A stretch of DNA of 64,000 nt, from positions 193,380 to 257,379 of the forward strand of contig NZ_SMGK01000003.1 in assembly GCF_004339725.1 (NCBI RefSeq), written 5' to 3'. The notes under the pieces were generated by a model. That model did no database searches, was not told the origin of the DNA, and saw only the letters and a list, made by a program, of their open reading frames with translations. Origin of the DNA: Acidipila rosea (GTDB taxonomy: Bacteria > Acidobacteriota > Terriglobia > Terriglobales > Acidobacteriaceae). Shown here piece after piece: positions 53,787 through 62,646 of this stretch (its first letter is position 1; every line of letters starts with the position of its first letter). Made by a program: the position numbers and the translations under genes.

Positions 53787-54590
53787 TCAGTTCATCCAGC
53801 GGCGGTCGTTGGGGTCTTTGTCGGGATCGATGTACTTGCCTTCGCTGTCGAAGCGTACGTCGCGGCCCTGCTTGCGCATGTAGACCTCGAACTTTTTGGC
53901 GGCGCGGCGGCGCTTCCACCGGTAGTAGTTGTTGCGGAGCCCGAAGTAGCGCTCACTGGTGGAGGACAGAAAGCCGCGGCGCGGGGCCAGGCGGATGTAG
54001 AGAAAACCGGCGAGAGCGCCGCCCAGCTCGGCAAAGGCGTAGAGCCGCTGTGCGCCGAAGAGCATGGCGATCGAGATGAGCATGTAGACGGCGACGAGGT
54101 ACTTGGCCTTCATCGTCATGGGCAGCGGAAAGAGCATGAACTCCATATCGCCATAGAGCACGCCGAAGGCGACGAGCAGGCCGAAGATGCCTCCGAAGGC
54201 ACCGGTCAGCACCACGTCATAGTGAGCGGCGAAGCTGAGGGCGATCGCGGCCAGGCCTGCGCCCGCTACGGAGACAAAGTAGATCTCGGCCAGCCAGCGT
54301 GAACCGTGGTTCGCCTCAAGGAAGCTGCCGAGAAACCAGAGAGACAGCATCTCGAAGGCGGTATTGAGGATGCCCTGGTGAAGGAAGCTGTAGGTGAGCA
54401 GCTGCCAGATGTAGCCATGCAGGACAGCAGAGGGGATGAGCGCCAGCAAGACGGTGAGCGAGTTGGCGAACGGCCTCGCGGCAACGCCCAGCAGCAGGAG
54501 CGCGAAGAAAATGCCGACGTTCCAGAGGATGAGCCGGCGGGTGAAGCCGCGGAAATCAGGGAAATTCATTACACCGAGTGAACGTGGCAT
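53787..54590 (-). CDS. Rhomboid-fold membrane protein lacking the catalytic dyad
   Basis: A 267-residue polytopic protein with six or so TM helices and rhomboid topology. The HxxxN-like TM2 segment reads FLHQGILNTAFEMLSLWFLGSFLE, and TM4 and TM6 are GAFGGIFGLLVAFG and AELGGALAGFLYIRL. In active rhomboids these are GxSG and HxxGxxxG: the nucleophile Ser is Phe132 and the base His is Glu188. It is therefore probably an inactive pseudo-rhomboid. The C-terminal 65 residues form a basic then acidic cytosolic tail. An alternative start is ATG 54569. Confidence 0.85.
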   Translation of the reverse strand: MPRSLGVMNFPDFRGFTRRLILWNVGIFFALLLLGVAARPFANSLTVLLALIPSAVLHGYIWQLLTYSFLHQGILNTAFEMLSLWFLGSFLEANHGSRWLAEIYFVSVAGAGLAAIALSFAAHYDVVLTGAFGGIFGLLVAFGVLYGDMEFMLFPLPMTMKAKYLVAVYMLISIAMLFGAQRLYAFAELGGALAGFLYIRLAPRRGFLSSTSERYFGLRNNYYRWKRRRAAKKFEVYMRKQGRDVRFDSEGKYIDPDKDPNDRRWMN

Positions 54591-54679
54591 GGCGACAGCG
54601 CTATTGTCTCAGGTTCGCAGGCGGGGTGACAGCCGGCGAACTGAACTTTTGCGCTGCCGCCCCAGGAGGCGAGGCCGGG

Positions 54680-56188
54680 TCAGCGCTGCGGCATCGGCAC
54701 CACGGCCTGGCTGAAGTGACCCTTGGCATCGACCGAGCGCACGCCGAAGATCACGTTGTCCTTTGAAACAGGCAGGGTGATCGAATCGCCGGAGGCTGAG
54801 GTGGCAACGCCTTTCTGGGTGAAGAATTGCCACTCAGGGGCGGTGAGGACACGCCACACCACCTGATATTCCGTACCGGCGGGTGCGCCGGGGCCGGGCT
54901 GCCATTCGAGCTGGGTGTTGTTGTCCAGCTCTTTGGTGATGACCTTCACATTGACGGGCGGCGGCGGAGCAGAGGCCAGGGTGGCGAGGGTGGCGGCGTT
55001 GAGCTGGGCTACTTTGGCGACGTAGTTGAAGTCAACATACTTGAGGAGGTCGCCGTATTGCACCCCGTTTTCGACGCGGACGTTCTGGTGCTGATGGTTG
55101 AAGTCCTCGCGCCACTCGGTAAAGCGGACGGCGGCGAAGCCCTGCTGATTGAAGGACGTATGGTCGCCGCCGCGCAGAAAGCGGTCGCGGCGGAACTCGA
55201 GGGTGGGTATAAACCCTTTGCCGCCTTTGGTGATGGCTGCCGCCGAGTGGGTCTTAGGGGCGACACCGAGGACACTGTGCGCTCCCTGAGCGAAGTAGGT
55301 CCGGTCGGTCTCGGCGATCTCCCGGGCCAGTTCGCGGGAGGGAGAGTCGCTCTCGTAGCCGAGCATCTCGATGAGCCTGGTCTGCTGCGGAGTGGCGCTG
55401 GCGGGGATGCCCTCGGAGAAGACGCGGACGGTGGACTTGTCCTGCAGCTTGTCGCCGGGGGTGGTGTTGCCGCCGACGATGTCGTTGTTGAGCACGCCCT
55501 CGAGCTGCCAGCCTTCGGCTTTGGCGAGCTTGGCGAGGTGGCTGCTGCCGTTCAGGCCCTGCTCCTCACCGGCGACGGCGACAAAGACCAGGGTCGCGGG
55601 AAATTTGAGTTTGGAAAGGACGCGGGCGCACTCCAGGCTGACGGCTACGCCGCTGGCGTCGTCATTGGCGCCGGGTGCTTCGTCCCTGGTGTTGAGGGTG
55701 TCGGAGTTGCGTGAATCATAGTGGCCGGTGACGAGATACATTCTCGGGGCCTGGGCGGGATCAGTGCCGCGGAGAACTGCGTATACATTGCTGATGGTGG
55801 TGGGCTGGGGGATGCGGCTTTGGGGCGACTCAGTAAAAGTATCGCGCTTGACCTCAAGGCATCCACCGCAGTCAGCGGAATATTTTTTGAATTCCGACTC
55901 GATCCAGTCGGCTGCGGCGCTTACCCCCTGCCCCTTGGGGAGGTCTTTATCCATACTGGAGAGCGTATTGCGGTTATGAAAGCTGACCAGGGTCTGGATG
56001 GTGTTTTGAATCTGTGTGGCGGAGATCTGTTTGAGTGCCGCGGCGATGGCCGGATCGGCGGGCGCAACATTAATTGGCTGCCCGGTGGCATCCAGATCGC
56101 GCACGGCGCCGTCAGAGAAGGCAAAAGCTGCCGGCGCAAGCGATGCCAGCAGAAGAAGACTGAACCAGCGATTTTTACACATCTTCAT
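54680..56188 (-). CDS. Exported M28 aminopeptidase with C-terminal Fn3-like domain
   Basis: A 502-residue exported zinc peptidase: signal peptide (1-23), helical prodomain-like segment, then the M28 domain with TGHYDSRNSD (His/Asp), GANDDASGVAVSLE (bridging Asp), AGEEQGLNGS (Glu pair), VLNNDIVGG (Asp) and GGDHTSFNQQGF (His). A C-terminal fibronectin-III-like domain (about 410-500) reads PVNVKVITKELDNNTQLEWQPGPGAPAGTEYQVVWR. CGGC (about 107-110) could form a disulphide. It is unrelated in detail to the M28 enzyme at 28052, which carries a PA insert. Probably digests environmental peptides. Confidence 0.92.
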   Translation of the reverse strand: MKMCKNRWFSLLLLASLAPAAFAFSDGAVRDLDATGQPINVAPADPAIAAALKQISATQIQNTIQTLVSFHNRNTLSSMDKDLPKGQGVSAAADWIESEFKKYSADCGGCLEVKRDTFTESPQSRIPQPTTISNVYAVLRGTDPAQAPRMYLVTGHYDSRNSDTLNTRDEAPGANDDASGVAVSLECARVLSKLKFPATLVFVAVAGEEQGLNGSSHLAKLAKAEGWQLEGVLNNDIVGGNTTPGDKLQDKSTVRVFSEGIPASATPQQTRLIEMLGYESDSPSRELAREIAETDRTYFAQGAHSVLGVAPKTHSAAAITKGGKGFIPTLEFRRDRFLRGGDHTSFNQQGFAAVRFTEWREDFNHQHQNVRVENGVQYGDLLKYVDFNYVAKVAQLNAATLATLASAPPPPVNVKVITKELDNNTQLEWQPGPGAPAGTEYQVVWRVLTAPEWQFFTQKGVATSASGDSITLPVSKDNVIFGVRSVDAKGHFSQAVVPMPQR

Positions 56189-56349
56189 TCGTAGTGATCT
56201 CCGCAGTGAGGAGATAATAACGCATCAACAGCCTTGCACCCCCGAAGCGCTTGACGTACAGACGGCTTCTCCTAAAAACTAAGCCAAGCTGTAACGCCAT
56301 GCGTCTTTTAACTTAGCCACCTAACTATATTTGCCTGGAAGGTTCAGTT

Positions 56350-56541
56350 ATGCCGATTTGCCCCGAATGTGAGAGCCCTCTTGATTTCGAAGTCTCCGAT
56401 GCCGAAGAAGGCGATGTCGTCGTCTGCGATGAATGCGGCACGGAGTACGAGATCGTCGCTGTAGATCCACTTGAACTCGCGAAGATCGATGAAGACTTCG
56501 ACGAAGAAGACGAAGAAGAAGCTGAAGAGGAAGAAGAATGA
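56350..56541 (+). CDS. LysW-like acidic zinc-ribbon protein
   Basis: A 63-residue protein. Four cysteines (C4, C7, C26, C29; CPEC and CDEC) form a zinc ribbon, followed by EYEIVAVDPLELAKIDEDF and an almost purely acidic tail to the C-terminus. Fold and the VxxDPLEL stretch match LysW, the carrier to which the amino group of aminoadipate or glutamate is joined. LysW proteins end in EDWGE; this one ends in Glu-Glu-Glu without the Trp-Gly. Whether the terminal Glu is still a coupling site is open. It overlaps the next gene by 4 bp (ATGA). Confidence 0.75.
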   Translation: MPICPECESPLDFEVSDAEEGDVVVCDECGTEYEIVAVDPLELAKIDEDFDEEDEEEAEEEEE

Positions 56542-56900
56542 GCCACTCCAGGAGAGGCATGGCTGCCGCATGCGCGGTAGTCATGCTTCTGTTGGCGGTG
56601 TTCCTGCTGCCGGGTATGGCCGGTGCGCAGGGCGGCGCCATGAAATCAGTCGAGGGCCGCGTCGTGAACAACGACGAGACGCCGGTGGCCGACGCCATCG
56701 TTTACATCCAGGATTCGAAGACCAACAACATACGCAGCTTCATCTCGACCAAGGATGGCAGTTTCCGCTTTGGGCAGCTCTCAACCGATGCGGACTATCA
56801 CGTGTGGGCCGAGTACAAGGGGAAGAAGAGCGATACGAAGGTGATCAGCTCTTTCTCCTCAAAGCTGAAGAATGTGATTGAGCTGAAGATCAAGAGCTGA
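56538..56900 (+). CDS. Exported carboxypeptidase-regulatory-like domain protein
   Basis: A 120-residue protein with a signal peptide (AAACAVVMLLLAVFLLPGMAGAQ) and a single CarboxypepD_reg (transthyretin-like) domain: VEGRVVNNDETPVADAIVYIQDSKTNNIRSFISTKDGSFRFGQLSTDADYHVWAEYKGKKSD. These Ig-like modules normally sit at the N-terminus of the large Oar receptors; here the module is a free-standing exported protein. It is translationally coupled to the LysW-like gene, an odd partner for an exported protein. Confidence 0.82.
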   Translation: MSHSRRGMAAACAVVMLLLAVFLLPGMAGAQGGAMKSVEGRVVNNDETPVADAIVYIQDSKTNNIRSFISTKDGSFRFGQLSTDADYHVWAEYKGKKSDTKVISSFSSKLKNVIELKIKS

Positions 56901-56929
56901 AGAAGAATAAGAAGCAGTAGCATGAGCGG

Positions 56930-57817
56930 GTGAGATATCTGAGCCCATGGACGGTGGCGGCGGGGTTGCTGGCGCTGCTGCCGCTCTTCTGCTTCGGCTT
57001 TGCCGGGGAGCGCCTGCGGAAGGCGATCGCCGGATTGCCCCTACTGCCTCGCCTTACCCTGCCACTGCTGGGCGTTGTGCCTTACCTGCTGGTGGCTGTG
57101 CCCAGTGGAACTCTGCGGGCCGGCTGGCTGACTCTCTATCTATTGCTGCCCGCGATGGTGGCCTGCCTGCTGTGGCTGGCGAGCCGGTTGGATGAGGCGC
57201 GCCGGGGCCACTGGATCGACTTTGCGGTGCTGGTGACGCTGGGGCTGGCGGTGGATCTGCGCTGGCTGGAGCCGGCGTGGCCACACGGGGTTACGGCGAT
57301 CAGTAAGCTGCTGCTGCTGGACGCGGGGCTCTACGGCTTTCTGGGGGTGCGCGGGCTGGATGGCGTGGGCTTTGACCTGAGAATAAAGGGCCAGGACTGG
57401 AAGACGGGGCTGTGGAACTTTGTGCTGTATGCGCCCGGCGCCATTCTGCTGGGGCTGGCGATCGGGTTCCTGCACCTGCACCTGCACCCGCGGATGGCGG
57501 GATCGTGGATTGTGCCGCTGGCGTGGATCTTTTCTTTCCTTTTTGTCGCGCTGCCGGAGGAGATTTTCTTTCGCGGGTGGATGCAGAATCTGATGGAGCG
57601 CAGGCTGGGGGCGCGGGCGTCGCTGGTGGTTACGTCGATTCTCTTTGGACTGTCGCACTTCAATAAGCGGGCCGCTCACTTCAACTGGCGGTATGTGCTG
57701 CTGGCGGCGATTGCGGGTCTGTTCTATGGACGGGCATGGAGGCGCGACAGGAGGATTGCCGCATCGGCGATCGCCCATGCGACGGTGGATACGGTCTGGG
57801 GAGCGCTGCTGCGCTAG
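56930..57817 (+). CDS. CPBP family intramembrane metalloprotease (CAAX/Abi type)
   Basis: A 295-residue protein with about eight TM helices and the three motifs of the family: EEIFFRGW (motif 1), FGLSHFN (motif 2) and SAIAHATVDTVWG (motif 3, His/Asp). The glutamates and histidines form an intramembrane metal site. Bacterial members process peptides or confer bacteriocin self-immunity. The start is GTG 56930, 29 bases after the previous stop. Confidence 0.9.
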   Translation: MRYLSPWTVAAGLLALLPLFCFGFAGERLRKAIAGLPLLPRLTLPLLGVVPYLLVAVPSGTLRAGWLTLYLLLPAMVACLLWLASRLDEARRGHWIDFAVLVTLGLAVDLRWLEPAWPHGVTAISKLLLLDAGLYGFLGVRGLDGVGFDLRIKGQDWKTGLWNFVLYAPGAILLGLAIGFLHLHLHPRMAGSWIVPLAWIFSFLFVALPEEIFFRGWMQNLMERRLGARASLVVTSILFGLSHFNKRAAHFNWRYVLLAAIAGLFYGRAWRRDRRIAASAIAHATVDTVWGALLR

Positions 57818-57898
57818 GGCGACGGTGGGAGCGCGAACCCGGGCAGGTGCGGCGGTGCGATGCGCTAGAATCGGCATCAAGAAAATGAGGCAGCCCGG

Positions 57899-58687
57899 AT
57901 GATCATTGTCGACAACGAAAGCGTTGAACTCGCCACCCCTTACGGGCCGATGCGGACGCATCTCTTCCGTCCGGCGGCGCCTGGGAAGTATCCGGGGATT
58001 GTTTTCTACAGCGAAATCTTCCAGGTGACGGGGCCGATTCGCCGGGCGGCTGCGATGCTGGCCGGGCACGGGTACGTTGTTGCGGTTCCGGAGATCTACC
58101 ACGAGTTTGAGACGGCCGGAGTGGTGCTGGCCTATGACCAGGCCGGGTCGGATCGCGGCAATGCGTGGAAGACCACCAAGGAGCTGGCGAGCTATGATGC
58201 GGACGCGCGGGCGGTGCTCGACCACCTGAAGTCGCGCCAGGATTGTACGGGGCAGCTGGGGGCGATGGGCATCTGCATCGGCGGCCACCTGGCGTTTCGT
58301 GCGGCGATGAATCCCGATGTGCGGGGGACGGTCTGCTTCTATGCGACGGACATCCACAAGGGCGGCCTAGGCAGGGGCATGAAGGACGATTCGCTGGAGC
58401 GGACCAAAGATATTCAGGGCGAGCTTCTGATGATCTGGGGGCGGCAGGATCCGCACATTCCGCTCGAAGGCCGGATGAAGGTGCTGGCGCGGCTGAATGA
58501 GGTGAATGCCCGGTTCACCTGGCACGAGGTGAACGGCGCGCATGCCTTCATGCGCGATGAAGGCGTACGCTACGATCCTGAGCTGGCCTACCAGCTTTAC
58601 GGGCTGGTCTTTGACTTCTTCCATCGGCGGCTGGGAATGGGCGATCTGCCCGTGCAGGCGGCGGCCGCTGGAGAGACAAAGCACTAG
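57899..58687 (+). CDS. Dienelactone hydrolase family protein
   Basis: A 262-residue alpha/beta hydrolase. The triad is visible: Cys in AMGICIGGHLAF, Asp in WGRQDPHIPLEGRM, His in NGAHAFMRDEG. The Cys nucleophile is characteristic of dienelactone hydrolases, which open chlorinated dienelactones in aromatic degradation; most homologues have other substrates. The loop EIYHEFETAG near residue 67 is family-typical. A promoter may lie in the 81 bases upstream. Next to an MFS transporter for small acids. Confidence 0.9.
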   Translation: MIIVDNESVELATPYGPMRTHLFRPAAPGKYPGIVFYSEIFQVTGPIRRAAAMLAGHGYVVAVPEIYHEFETAGVVLAYDQAGSDRGNAWKTTKELASYDADARAVLDHLKSRQDCTGQLGAMGICIGGHLAFRAAMNPDVRGTVCFYATDIHKGGLGRGMKDDSLERTKDIQGELLMIWGRQDPHIPLEGRMKVLARLNEVNARFTWHEVNGAHAFMRDEGVRYDPELAYQLYGLVFDFFHRRLGMGDLPVQAAAAGETKH

Positions 58688-58764
58688 CGCTGCACCCGGG
58701 GCTTGCACCGGCAGAGGCTGGTGCAGCCTGTTCGTCCCAAGCTGTAACCAGAGGTTAAATCGTC

Positions 58765-60027
58765 ATGCACATTGAAGACGCGGGCGCGCCCGAGCACGAC
58801 ACGCCGGGATGGCAGTTTGCAGTTACGGGCGGCATTCTCGGCTGGGTGCTCGATGCCTTCGATTTCTTCGTTGTCGTCTTCCTGATCAACGAGCTGATGG
58901 CGAAGTTCCATGTCGGCAAGCCTGCGATTGTGTGGTCGCTGACGGCGACGCTGGCGATGCGGCCGCTGGGCGCGCTGCTTTTCGGTGCGCTGGGCGACAA
59001 GTTCGGACGCAAGAAGCCGCTGATCGGCTGCGTAATTTATTTTTCGACGGTCACGGTTCTGACTGCGTTTGCGCCTACGTACACGGTCTTCCTGGTGCTG
59101 CGCGCTCTGTACGGGATCGGGATGGGCGGCTACTGGGGCATCGGCGCTTCGTATGCGATGGAGAGCGCGCCGCGACGCCAGAGGGGATTTCTGTCCGGAA
59201 TGATGCAGGGCGGCTACCCCTTCGGCTACCTGTGCGCGGCGATTGGCATGCAGACGATTGCGCCGCGCTATGGGTGGCAGGCGATGTTCCTGGTCGGCTC
59301 CTCCGTGGCGCTGCTGATTGTGGTGCTCACCCTGTTTGCGCCTGAATCCGATGCGTGGAAGCAGCACAGGATGCCCTCAATCGGCGGGATGTTTGCGACT
59401 CTTTACAGCCACATCGGCATCTTCAGCTACCTGCTGGTGCTGATGATGGCGATGACGTGTCTCTCCCACGGTACGCAGGACCTCTACCCGGATTTCCTGA
59501 AGACGCTGAGCTGGATGAAGGGCGCGACGATCTTCGGGATGAAGGCGACACTCGGCATTCCTGTGGTCTACAACATCGGGGCGATTGTCGGGGCGCTCTC
59601 GATCGGCCAGCTTTCCGAGTCCATCGGAAGACGCTATGCGATCCTTCTCGCGCTGGTGCTGTGTCTGCTGTCGATACCGGCGTGGGCCTTCGGCGGTTCG
59701 GTGATGGCGATCGTGCTTGGTTCGAGCCTGATGCAGCTGGGAGTGCAGGGAGCGTTCGGCGTGATTCCGGCGCACCTCAATGAGCTTTCGCCTGACGCGA
59801 TCCGCAGCCTGTTTCCCGGCTTTGTCTATCAGCTTGGGGTGCTGGCTTCGAGCCCGGCGCTGCCCATTCAGAACCTGCTGCAGCGGCGCTTTGGCTATCC
59901 CTGGGCGCTGACTTCGTTTGAGTTGGTGGTGATCCTGTCGCTGATGGTGATCTTCTGGCTGGGCCCGGAGAAGCGCGGCCGCAGCTTCAGAAGTGCTGCG
60001 GCTGCGGTGGAGACGGCGAAGATCTGA
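58765..60027 (+). CDS. MFS transporter, carboxylate:H+ symporter type
   Basis: A 420-residue 12-TM major facilitator protein. TM1 reads GGILGWVLDAFDFFVVVFLINEL, the loop 2-3 signature GALGDKFGRKKPLIG is present, and loop 8-9 repeats it as GQLSESIGRRYAIL. The D-x-F-D-F in TM1 and RALYGIGMGGYWGIGASYAMES are typical of the sialate/lactate/aromatic-acid H+ symporters. Substrate not determined. Seventy-seven bases after the hydrolase gene; perhaps co-transcribed with it. Confidence 0.88.
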   Translation: MHIEDAGAPEHDTPGWQFAVTGGILGWVLDAFDFFVVVFLINELMAKFHVGKPAIVWSLTATLAMRPLGALLFGALGDKFGRKKPLIGCVIYFSTVTVLTAFAPTYTVFLVLRALYGIGMGGYWGIGASYAMESAPRRQRGFLSGMMQGGYPFGYLCAAIGMQTIAPRYGWQAMFLVGSSVALLIVVLTLFAPESDAWKQHRMPSIGGMFATLYSHIGIFSYLLVLMMAMTCLSHGTQDLYPDFLKTLSWMKGATIFGMKATLGIPVVYNIGAIVGALSIGQLSESIGRRYAILLALVLCLLSIPAWAFGGSVMAIVLGSSLMQLGVQGAFGVIPAHLNELSPDAIRSLFPGFVYQLGVLASSPALPIQNLLQRRFGYPWALTSFELVVILSLMVIFWLGPEKRGRSFRSAAAAVETAKI

Positions 60028-60065
60028 GAGTGCGGACTCAGCTAGTCCTGCTTAGTAAGCCCGTT

Positions 60066-60332
60066 TTAGCGCCAGTTGGGAGCGAGATCGGATTCGACTT
60101 CGCCCGTGGTCATGAAGCGCTCCATCGCCTGCATGGCGCAGCCCTGACCGCAGAGGTGATACATCGCCGGATTGCGGCTCTCGGCGGCGTTCCAAGGCAT
60201 GAGGGTGAAGCGCACTGCTGGCTGGCCCTCTTCAAAGCAGGGTACCTCGCCGAGCACCACCATCCACCAGTGGTTGGCCTCGCCTTTCTTCTTGCCGCAG
60301 ATGTCACACGTGAAGGAAACGTCCCAAACCAT
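60066..60332 (-). CDS. Small cysteine-rich (zinc-ribbon-like) protein of unknown function
   Basis: An 88-residue protein with FTCDICGKKKGE at the N-terminus and YHLCGQGCAMQAMERFM near the C-terminus; the two Cys pairs probably bind one zinc. ATG 60332 has AGAGG five bases upstream and is preferred over the GTG two codons before. The sequence has good coding character (balanced amino-acid use, Trp pair). No known family. Confidence 0.7.
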   Translation of the reverse strand: MVWDVSFTCDICGKKKGEANHWWMVVLGEVPCFEEGQPAVRFTLMPWNAAESRNPAMYHLCGQGCAMQAMERFMTTGEVESDLAPNWR

Positions 60333-60470
60333 ATCCACCTCTTATATCTTTCATCACATTAGCGCAGAAGGGGATTGCTTTCCTATTACTTTCTGCTTAT
60401 CTTGCTTGAGTCAATCGCCGCCGGGAGGAGCTGTAACAAACTTCCTGAGAATGGCACTGAGGCAAGCAAA

Positions 60471-60674
60471 ATGATTGCTCCAGTCTGTCCGCGTTGCTAT
60501 CGTTCCAACTTCCACTTATCGCGGTTGAAGTGGAAGGATGCTTCTCGTTTGCTCATTTTCTATTACCCCGTGCGCTGCCGGCAATGTCACCTTCGTACAT
60601 ACACTACTTTTCATCTGGCATTCAGAATGCGGCGGGAGCGGCGGCCTGCTTCCTCTGCAAACACCGCACGTTGA
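60471..60674 (+). CDS. Small zinc-ribbon protein
   Basis: A 67-residue protein beginning MIAPVCPRCYRSNFHLSRLKWKD with a second pair in YYPVRCRQCHLRTYTTF; the CPRC and CRQC knuckles are separated by about 30 residues. GAGG lies 8 bases before the ATG. A basic C-terminal tail follows (RMRRERRPA). The frame is open upstream but with no convincing signals. Small proteins of this pattern occur in acidobacteria; function unknown. Confidence 0.6.
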   Translation: MIAPVCPRCYRSNFHLSRLKWKDASRLLIFYYPVRCRQCHLRTYTTFHLAFRMRRERRPASSANTAR

Positions 60675-60730
60675 ACCCCCCAAGGGCCCTCACACTCGTG
60701 TAGACTGTGTTGAGACCCCCGTTGGATCGT

Positions 60731-60807
60731 CGGGACGTGGCTCAGCCTGGTAGAGCACTCGCTTGGGGTGCGAGGGGTCGGCAGTTCAAATCTGCCCGTC
60801 CCGACCA
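60731..60807 (+). tRNA. tRNA-Pro (anticodon GGG)
   Basis: A 77-nt cloverleaf: acceptor CGGGACG with CGTCCCG, discriminator A and encoded CCA (60805-60807). The anticodon stem CTCGC/GCGAG encloses TTGGGGT, anticodon GGG. The T loop is TTCAAAT. It lies 51 bases before dnaG. Confidence 0.96.
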
Positions 60808-60858
60808 GTTTCTCCATGGCACTCGCCCATTCCGGGCTGCGGGGTTCCGCGAGTGCCG

Positions 60859-62616
60859 ATGGCTTCTGACTTTGCCCAGACCGTAAAGCAACAGGCCGAT
60901 ATCGTACGTATCATCGGCGACTATGTGCGGCTCCGCAAGGCGGGGGCGCAGAACTTCTCCGGCCTTTGCCCCTTTCATAGCGAAAAGACACCCTCTTTCT
61001 CCGTCCACGCCGGTCGGCAGTTCTACCACTGCTTTGGCTGCGGGCAGTCGGGCGATGTGTTTTCCTTCCTTCAGAAAATCGAGAACCTGAGCTTTGGCGA
61101 AGCGGTGAAGACCGTGGCGCAGAAGTGCGGGATTCCGCTGCCGAAGCGGGAGTTCAGCTCAGCAGAAGAGGCTGCGGAGTCGCGCCAGAGGCAAAAGCTG
61201 CTGGAGCTGCACGAGGCGGCAACAGTGTGGTTTGAAGAGCAGCTGCGCTCCCCGGAGGGAGCGACGGCGCGCGAGTACCTGACGGGACGCGGGCTGACGC
61301 CGCAGGGGATTGCGAAGTTCCGGATCGGCTTTGCGCCGGACAACTTCAACGCGCTGCGCGATCGGCTGAAGGGGATGGCAGACGAGGCGACGCTGCGGGC
61401 CACGGGGCTGTTCTCCTTTAAGGAACTGGAGGATGGCAAGCCGGGGCCGCTCTATGTCCGCTTTCGCAAGCGGGTGATGTTTCCGATTGCCAACGAGTCG
61501 GGGCGGATCATTGCGTTTACGGCGAGGGCGCTCGAGAGCGGCGACAAGGCGGGGCCGAAGTATCTGAACTCGCCGGAGACGCCGCTTTATTCCAAGGGGC
61601 AGGTGCTGTTCAACCTGGACAAGGCCAAGCAGGCGATCCGGGACGCAAAATTTGCGCTGCTGGTGGAGGGGCAGATGGACTGCATCTCGGCCTATCTGGC
61701 AGGGATCGCGAATGTGATTGCCACGAGCGGAACCGCCTTTACCGAGGCGCAGGTGAGGCTGCTGCGGCGGCATACGACGCAGGTGGTGGTGAACTTTGAC
61801 CCGGATACGGCGGGGGCGAATGCGGCTGAGAAGTCGATTGCGCTGCTGACGGAGGAAGACTTCCAGGTCAAGGTGGTGACGCTTGACGACGGGCTGGACC
61901 CGGACCGCTACATCCGCGAGCGAGGCGTACCGGCCTACATGGGGGCGCTGCGCGGGGCGCGTCGGCATACGGACTACCTGGTGGAGCGGGCGCGGCAGCT
62001 TTTTCCCCCGGTGACGGCAGAGGCGAAGGTGAAGGCGCTGAACTATCTGCTGCCGCATATTCGCAGGGTTCCGAGCCGCATTGCGCGGGACGAGTTTGCG
62101 GCAGACGCGGCGCAGAAGCTGGGCATCGACTCAGCGCTGGTGCGGGAAGAGCTGAAGCAGGCGGCAGCGAAGCGGCGCGACCACCTGGAGCCGCTGGTGA
62201 GCCTCAGCGAATCGGAAAAAGTGGTGCTGCGAGCCTTTGCAGCGCCGCTCTCGGATGCGGCTTTCACCACCGCGGCGCAGGCGGTGGAGACGCATCCGGA
62301 TCATTTTGACGGGCTTACGATTTCTCCACTGCTGAAGCGGCTGGCAGAGCGCGGAGAGGCTGATCCGATGAGCGTGATCGAGGATGCGGGCGAACGTGCG
62401 ATGCTGGCGCAGGTGCTGATCGGAGAGCTGCAGGCGGTAACGGCGGAGGACGTGACGGGCGCGCTCGAAGCGCTGCATCACCGCTCCCTGGAGCAGAGGC
62501 AGCGGAGCCTGCGCGCGGCTATCTCAGAGGCGGCGCGGAAGGGCGACGGCGAGTTGATCCAGAAGCTGACGGCAGAGAAGCTGGCGGTTGACCGGGAGCT
62601 GCGGGCCCTGATCTAA
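60859..62616 (+). CDS. dnaG: DNA primase
   Basis: A 585-residue primase that makes RNA primers at the replication fork. Zinc-binding CHC2 domain: C37, H40 (GLCPFHSEKTPSFSV) and C58, C61 (FYHCFGC). The catalytic core and Toprim domain hold KYLNSPETPLYSKGQVLF, LLVEGQMDCISAYLAG, ATSGTAFTEAQVRLL and VNFDPDTAGANAAEKS. The C-terminal helicase-interaction domain is helical and divergent. I start at ATG 60859 (MASDFAQTVKQQADIVRIIGDYV), because the longer frame would run into tRNA-Pro. No SD is obvious. Confidence 0.96.
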   Translation: MASDFAQTVKQQADIVRIIGDYVRLRKAGAQNFSGLCPFHSEKTPSFSVHAGRQFYHCFGCGQSGDVFSFLQKIENLSFGEAVKTVAQKCGIPLPKREFSSAEEAAESRQRQKLLELHEAATVWFEEQLRSPEGATAREYLTGRGLTPQGIAKFRIGFAPDNFNALRDRLKGMADEATLRATGLFSFKELEDGKPGPLYVRFRKRVMFPIANESGRIIAFTARALESGDKAGPKYLNSPETPLYSKGQVLFNLDKAKQAIRDAKFALLVEGQMDCISAYLAGIANVIATSGTAFTEAQVRLLRRHTTQVVVNFDPDTAGANAAEKSIALLTEEDFQVKVVTLDDGLDPDRYIRERGVPAYMGALRGARRHTDYLVERARQLFPPVTAEAKVKALNYLLPHIRRVPSRIARDEFAADAAQKLGIDSALVREELKQAAAKRRDHLEPLVSLSESEKVVLRAFAAPLSDAAFTTAAQAVETHPDHFDGLTISPLLKRLAERGEADPMSVIEDAGERAMLAQVLIGELQAVTAEDVTGALEALHHRSLEQRQRSLRAAISEAARKGDGELIQKLTAEKLAVDRELRALI

Positions 62617-62646
62617 CCCGGGCAGGCGAGGTCTACACTGAGAGCA

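Noticed and set aside
60763..60858. An N-terminal extension of DnaG reading into tRNA-Pro.
   Set aside because: The extension overlaps the tRNA and is not protein-like; the conserved primase start lies at ATG 60859.
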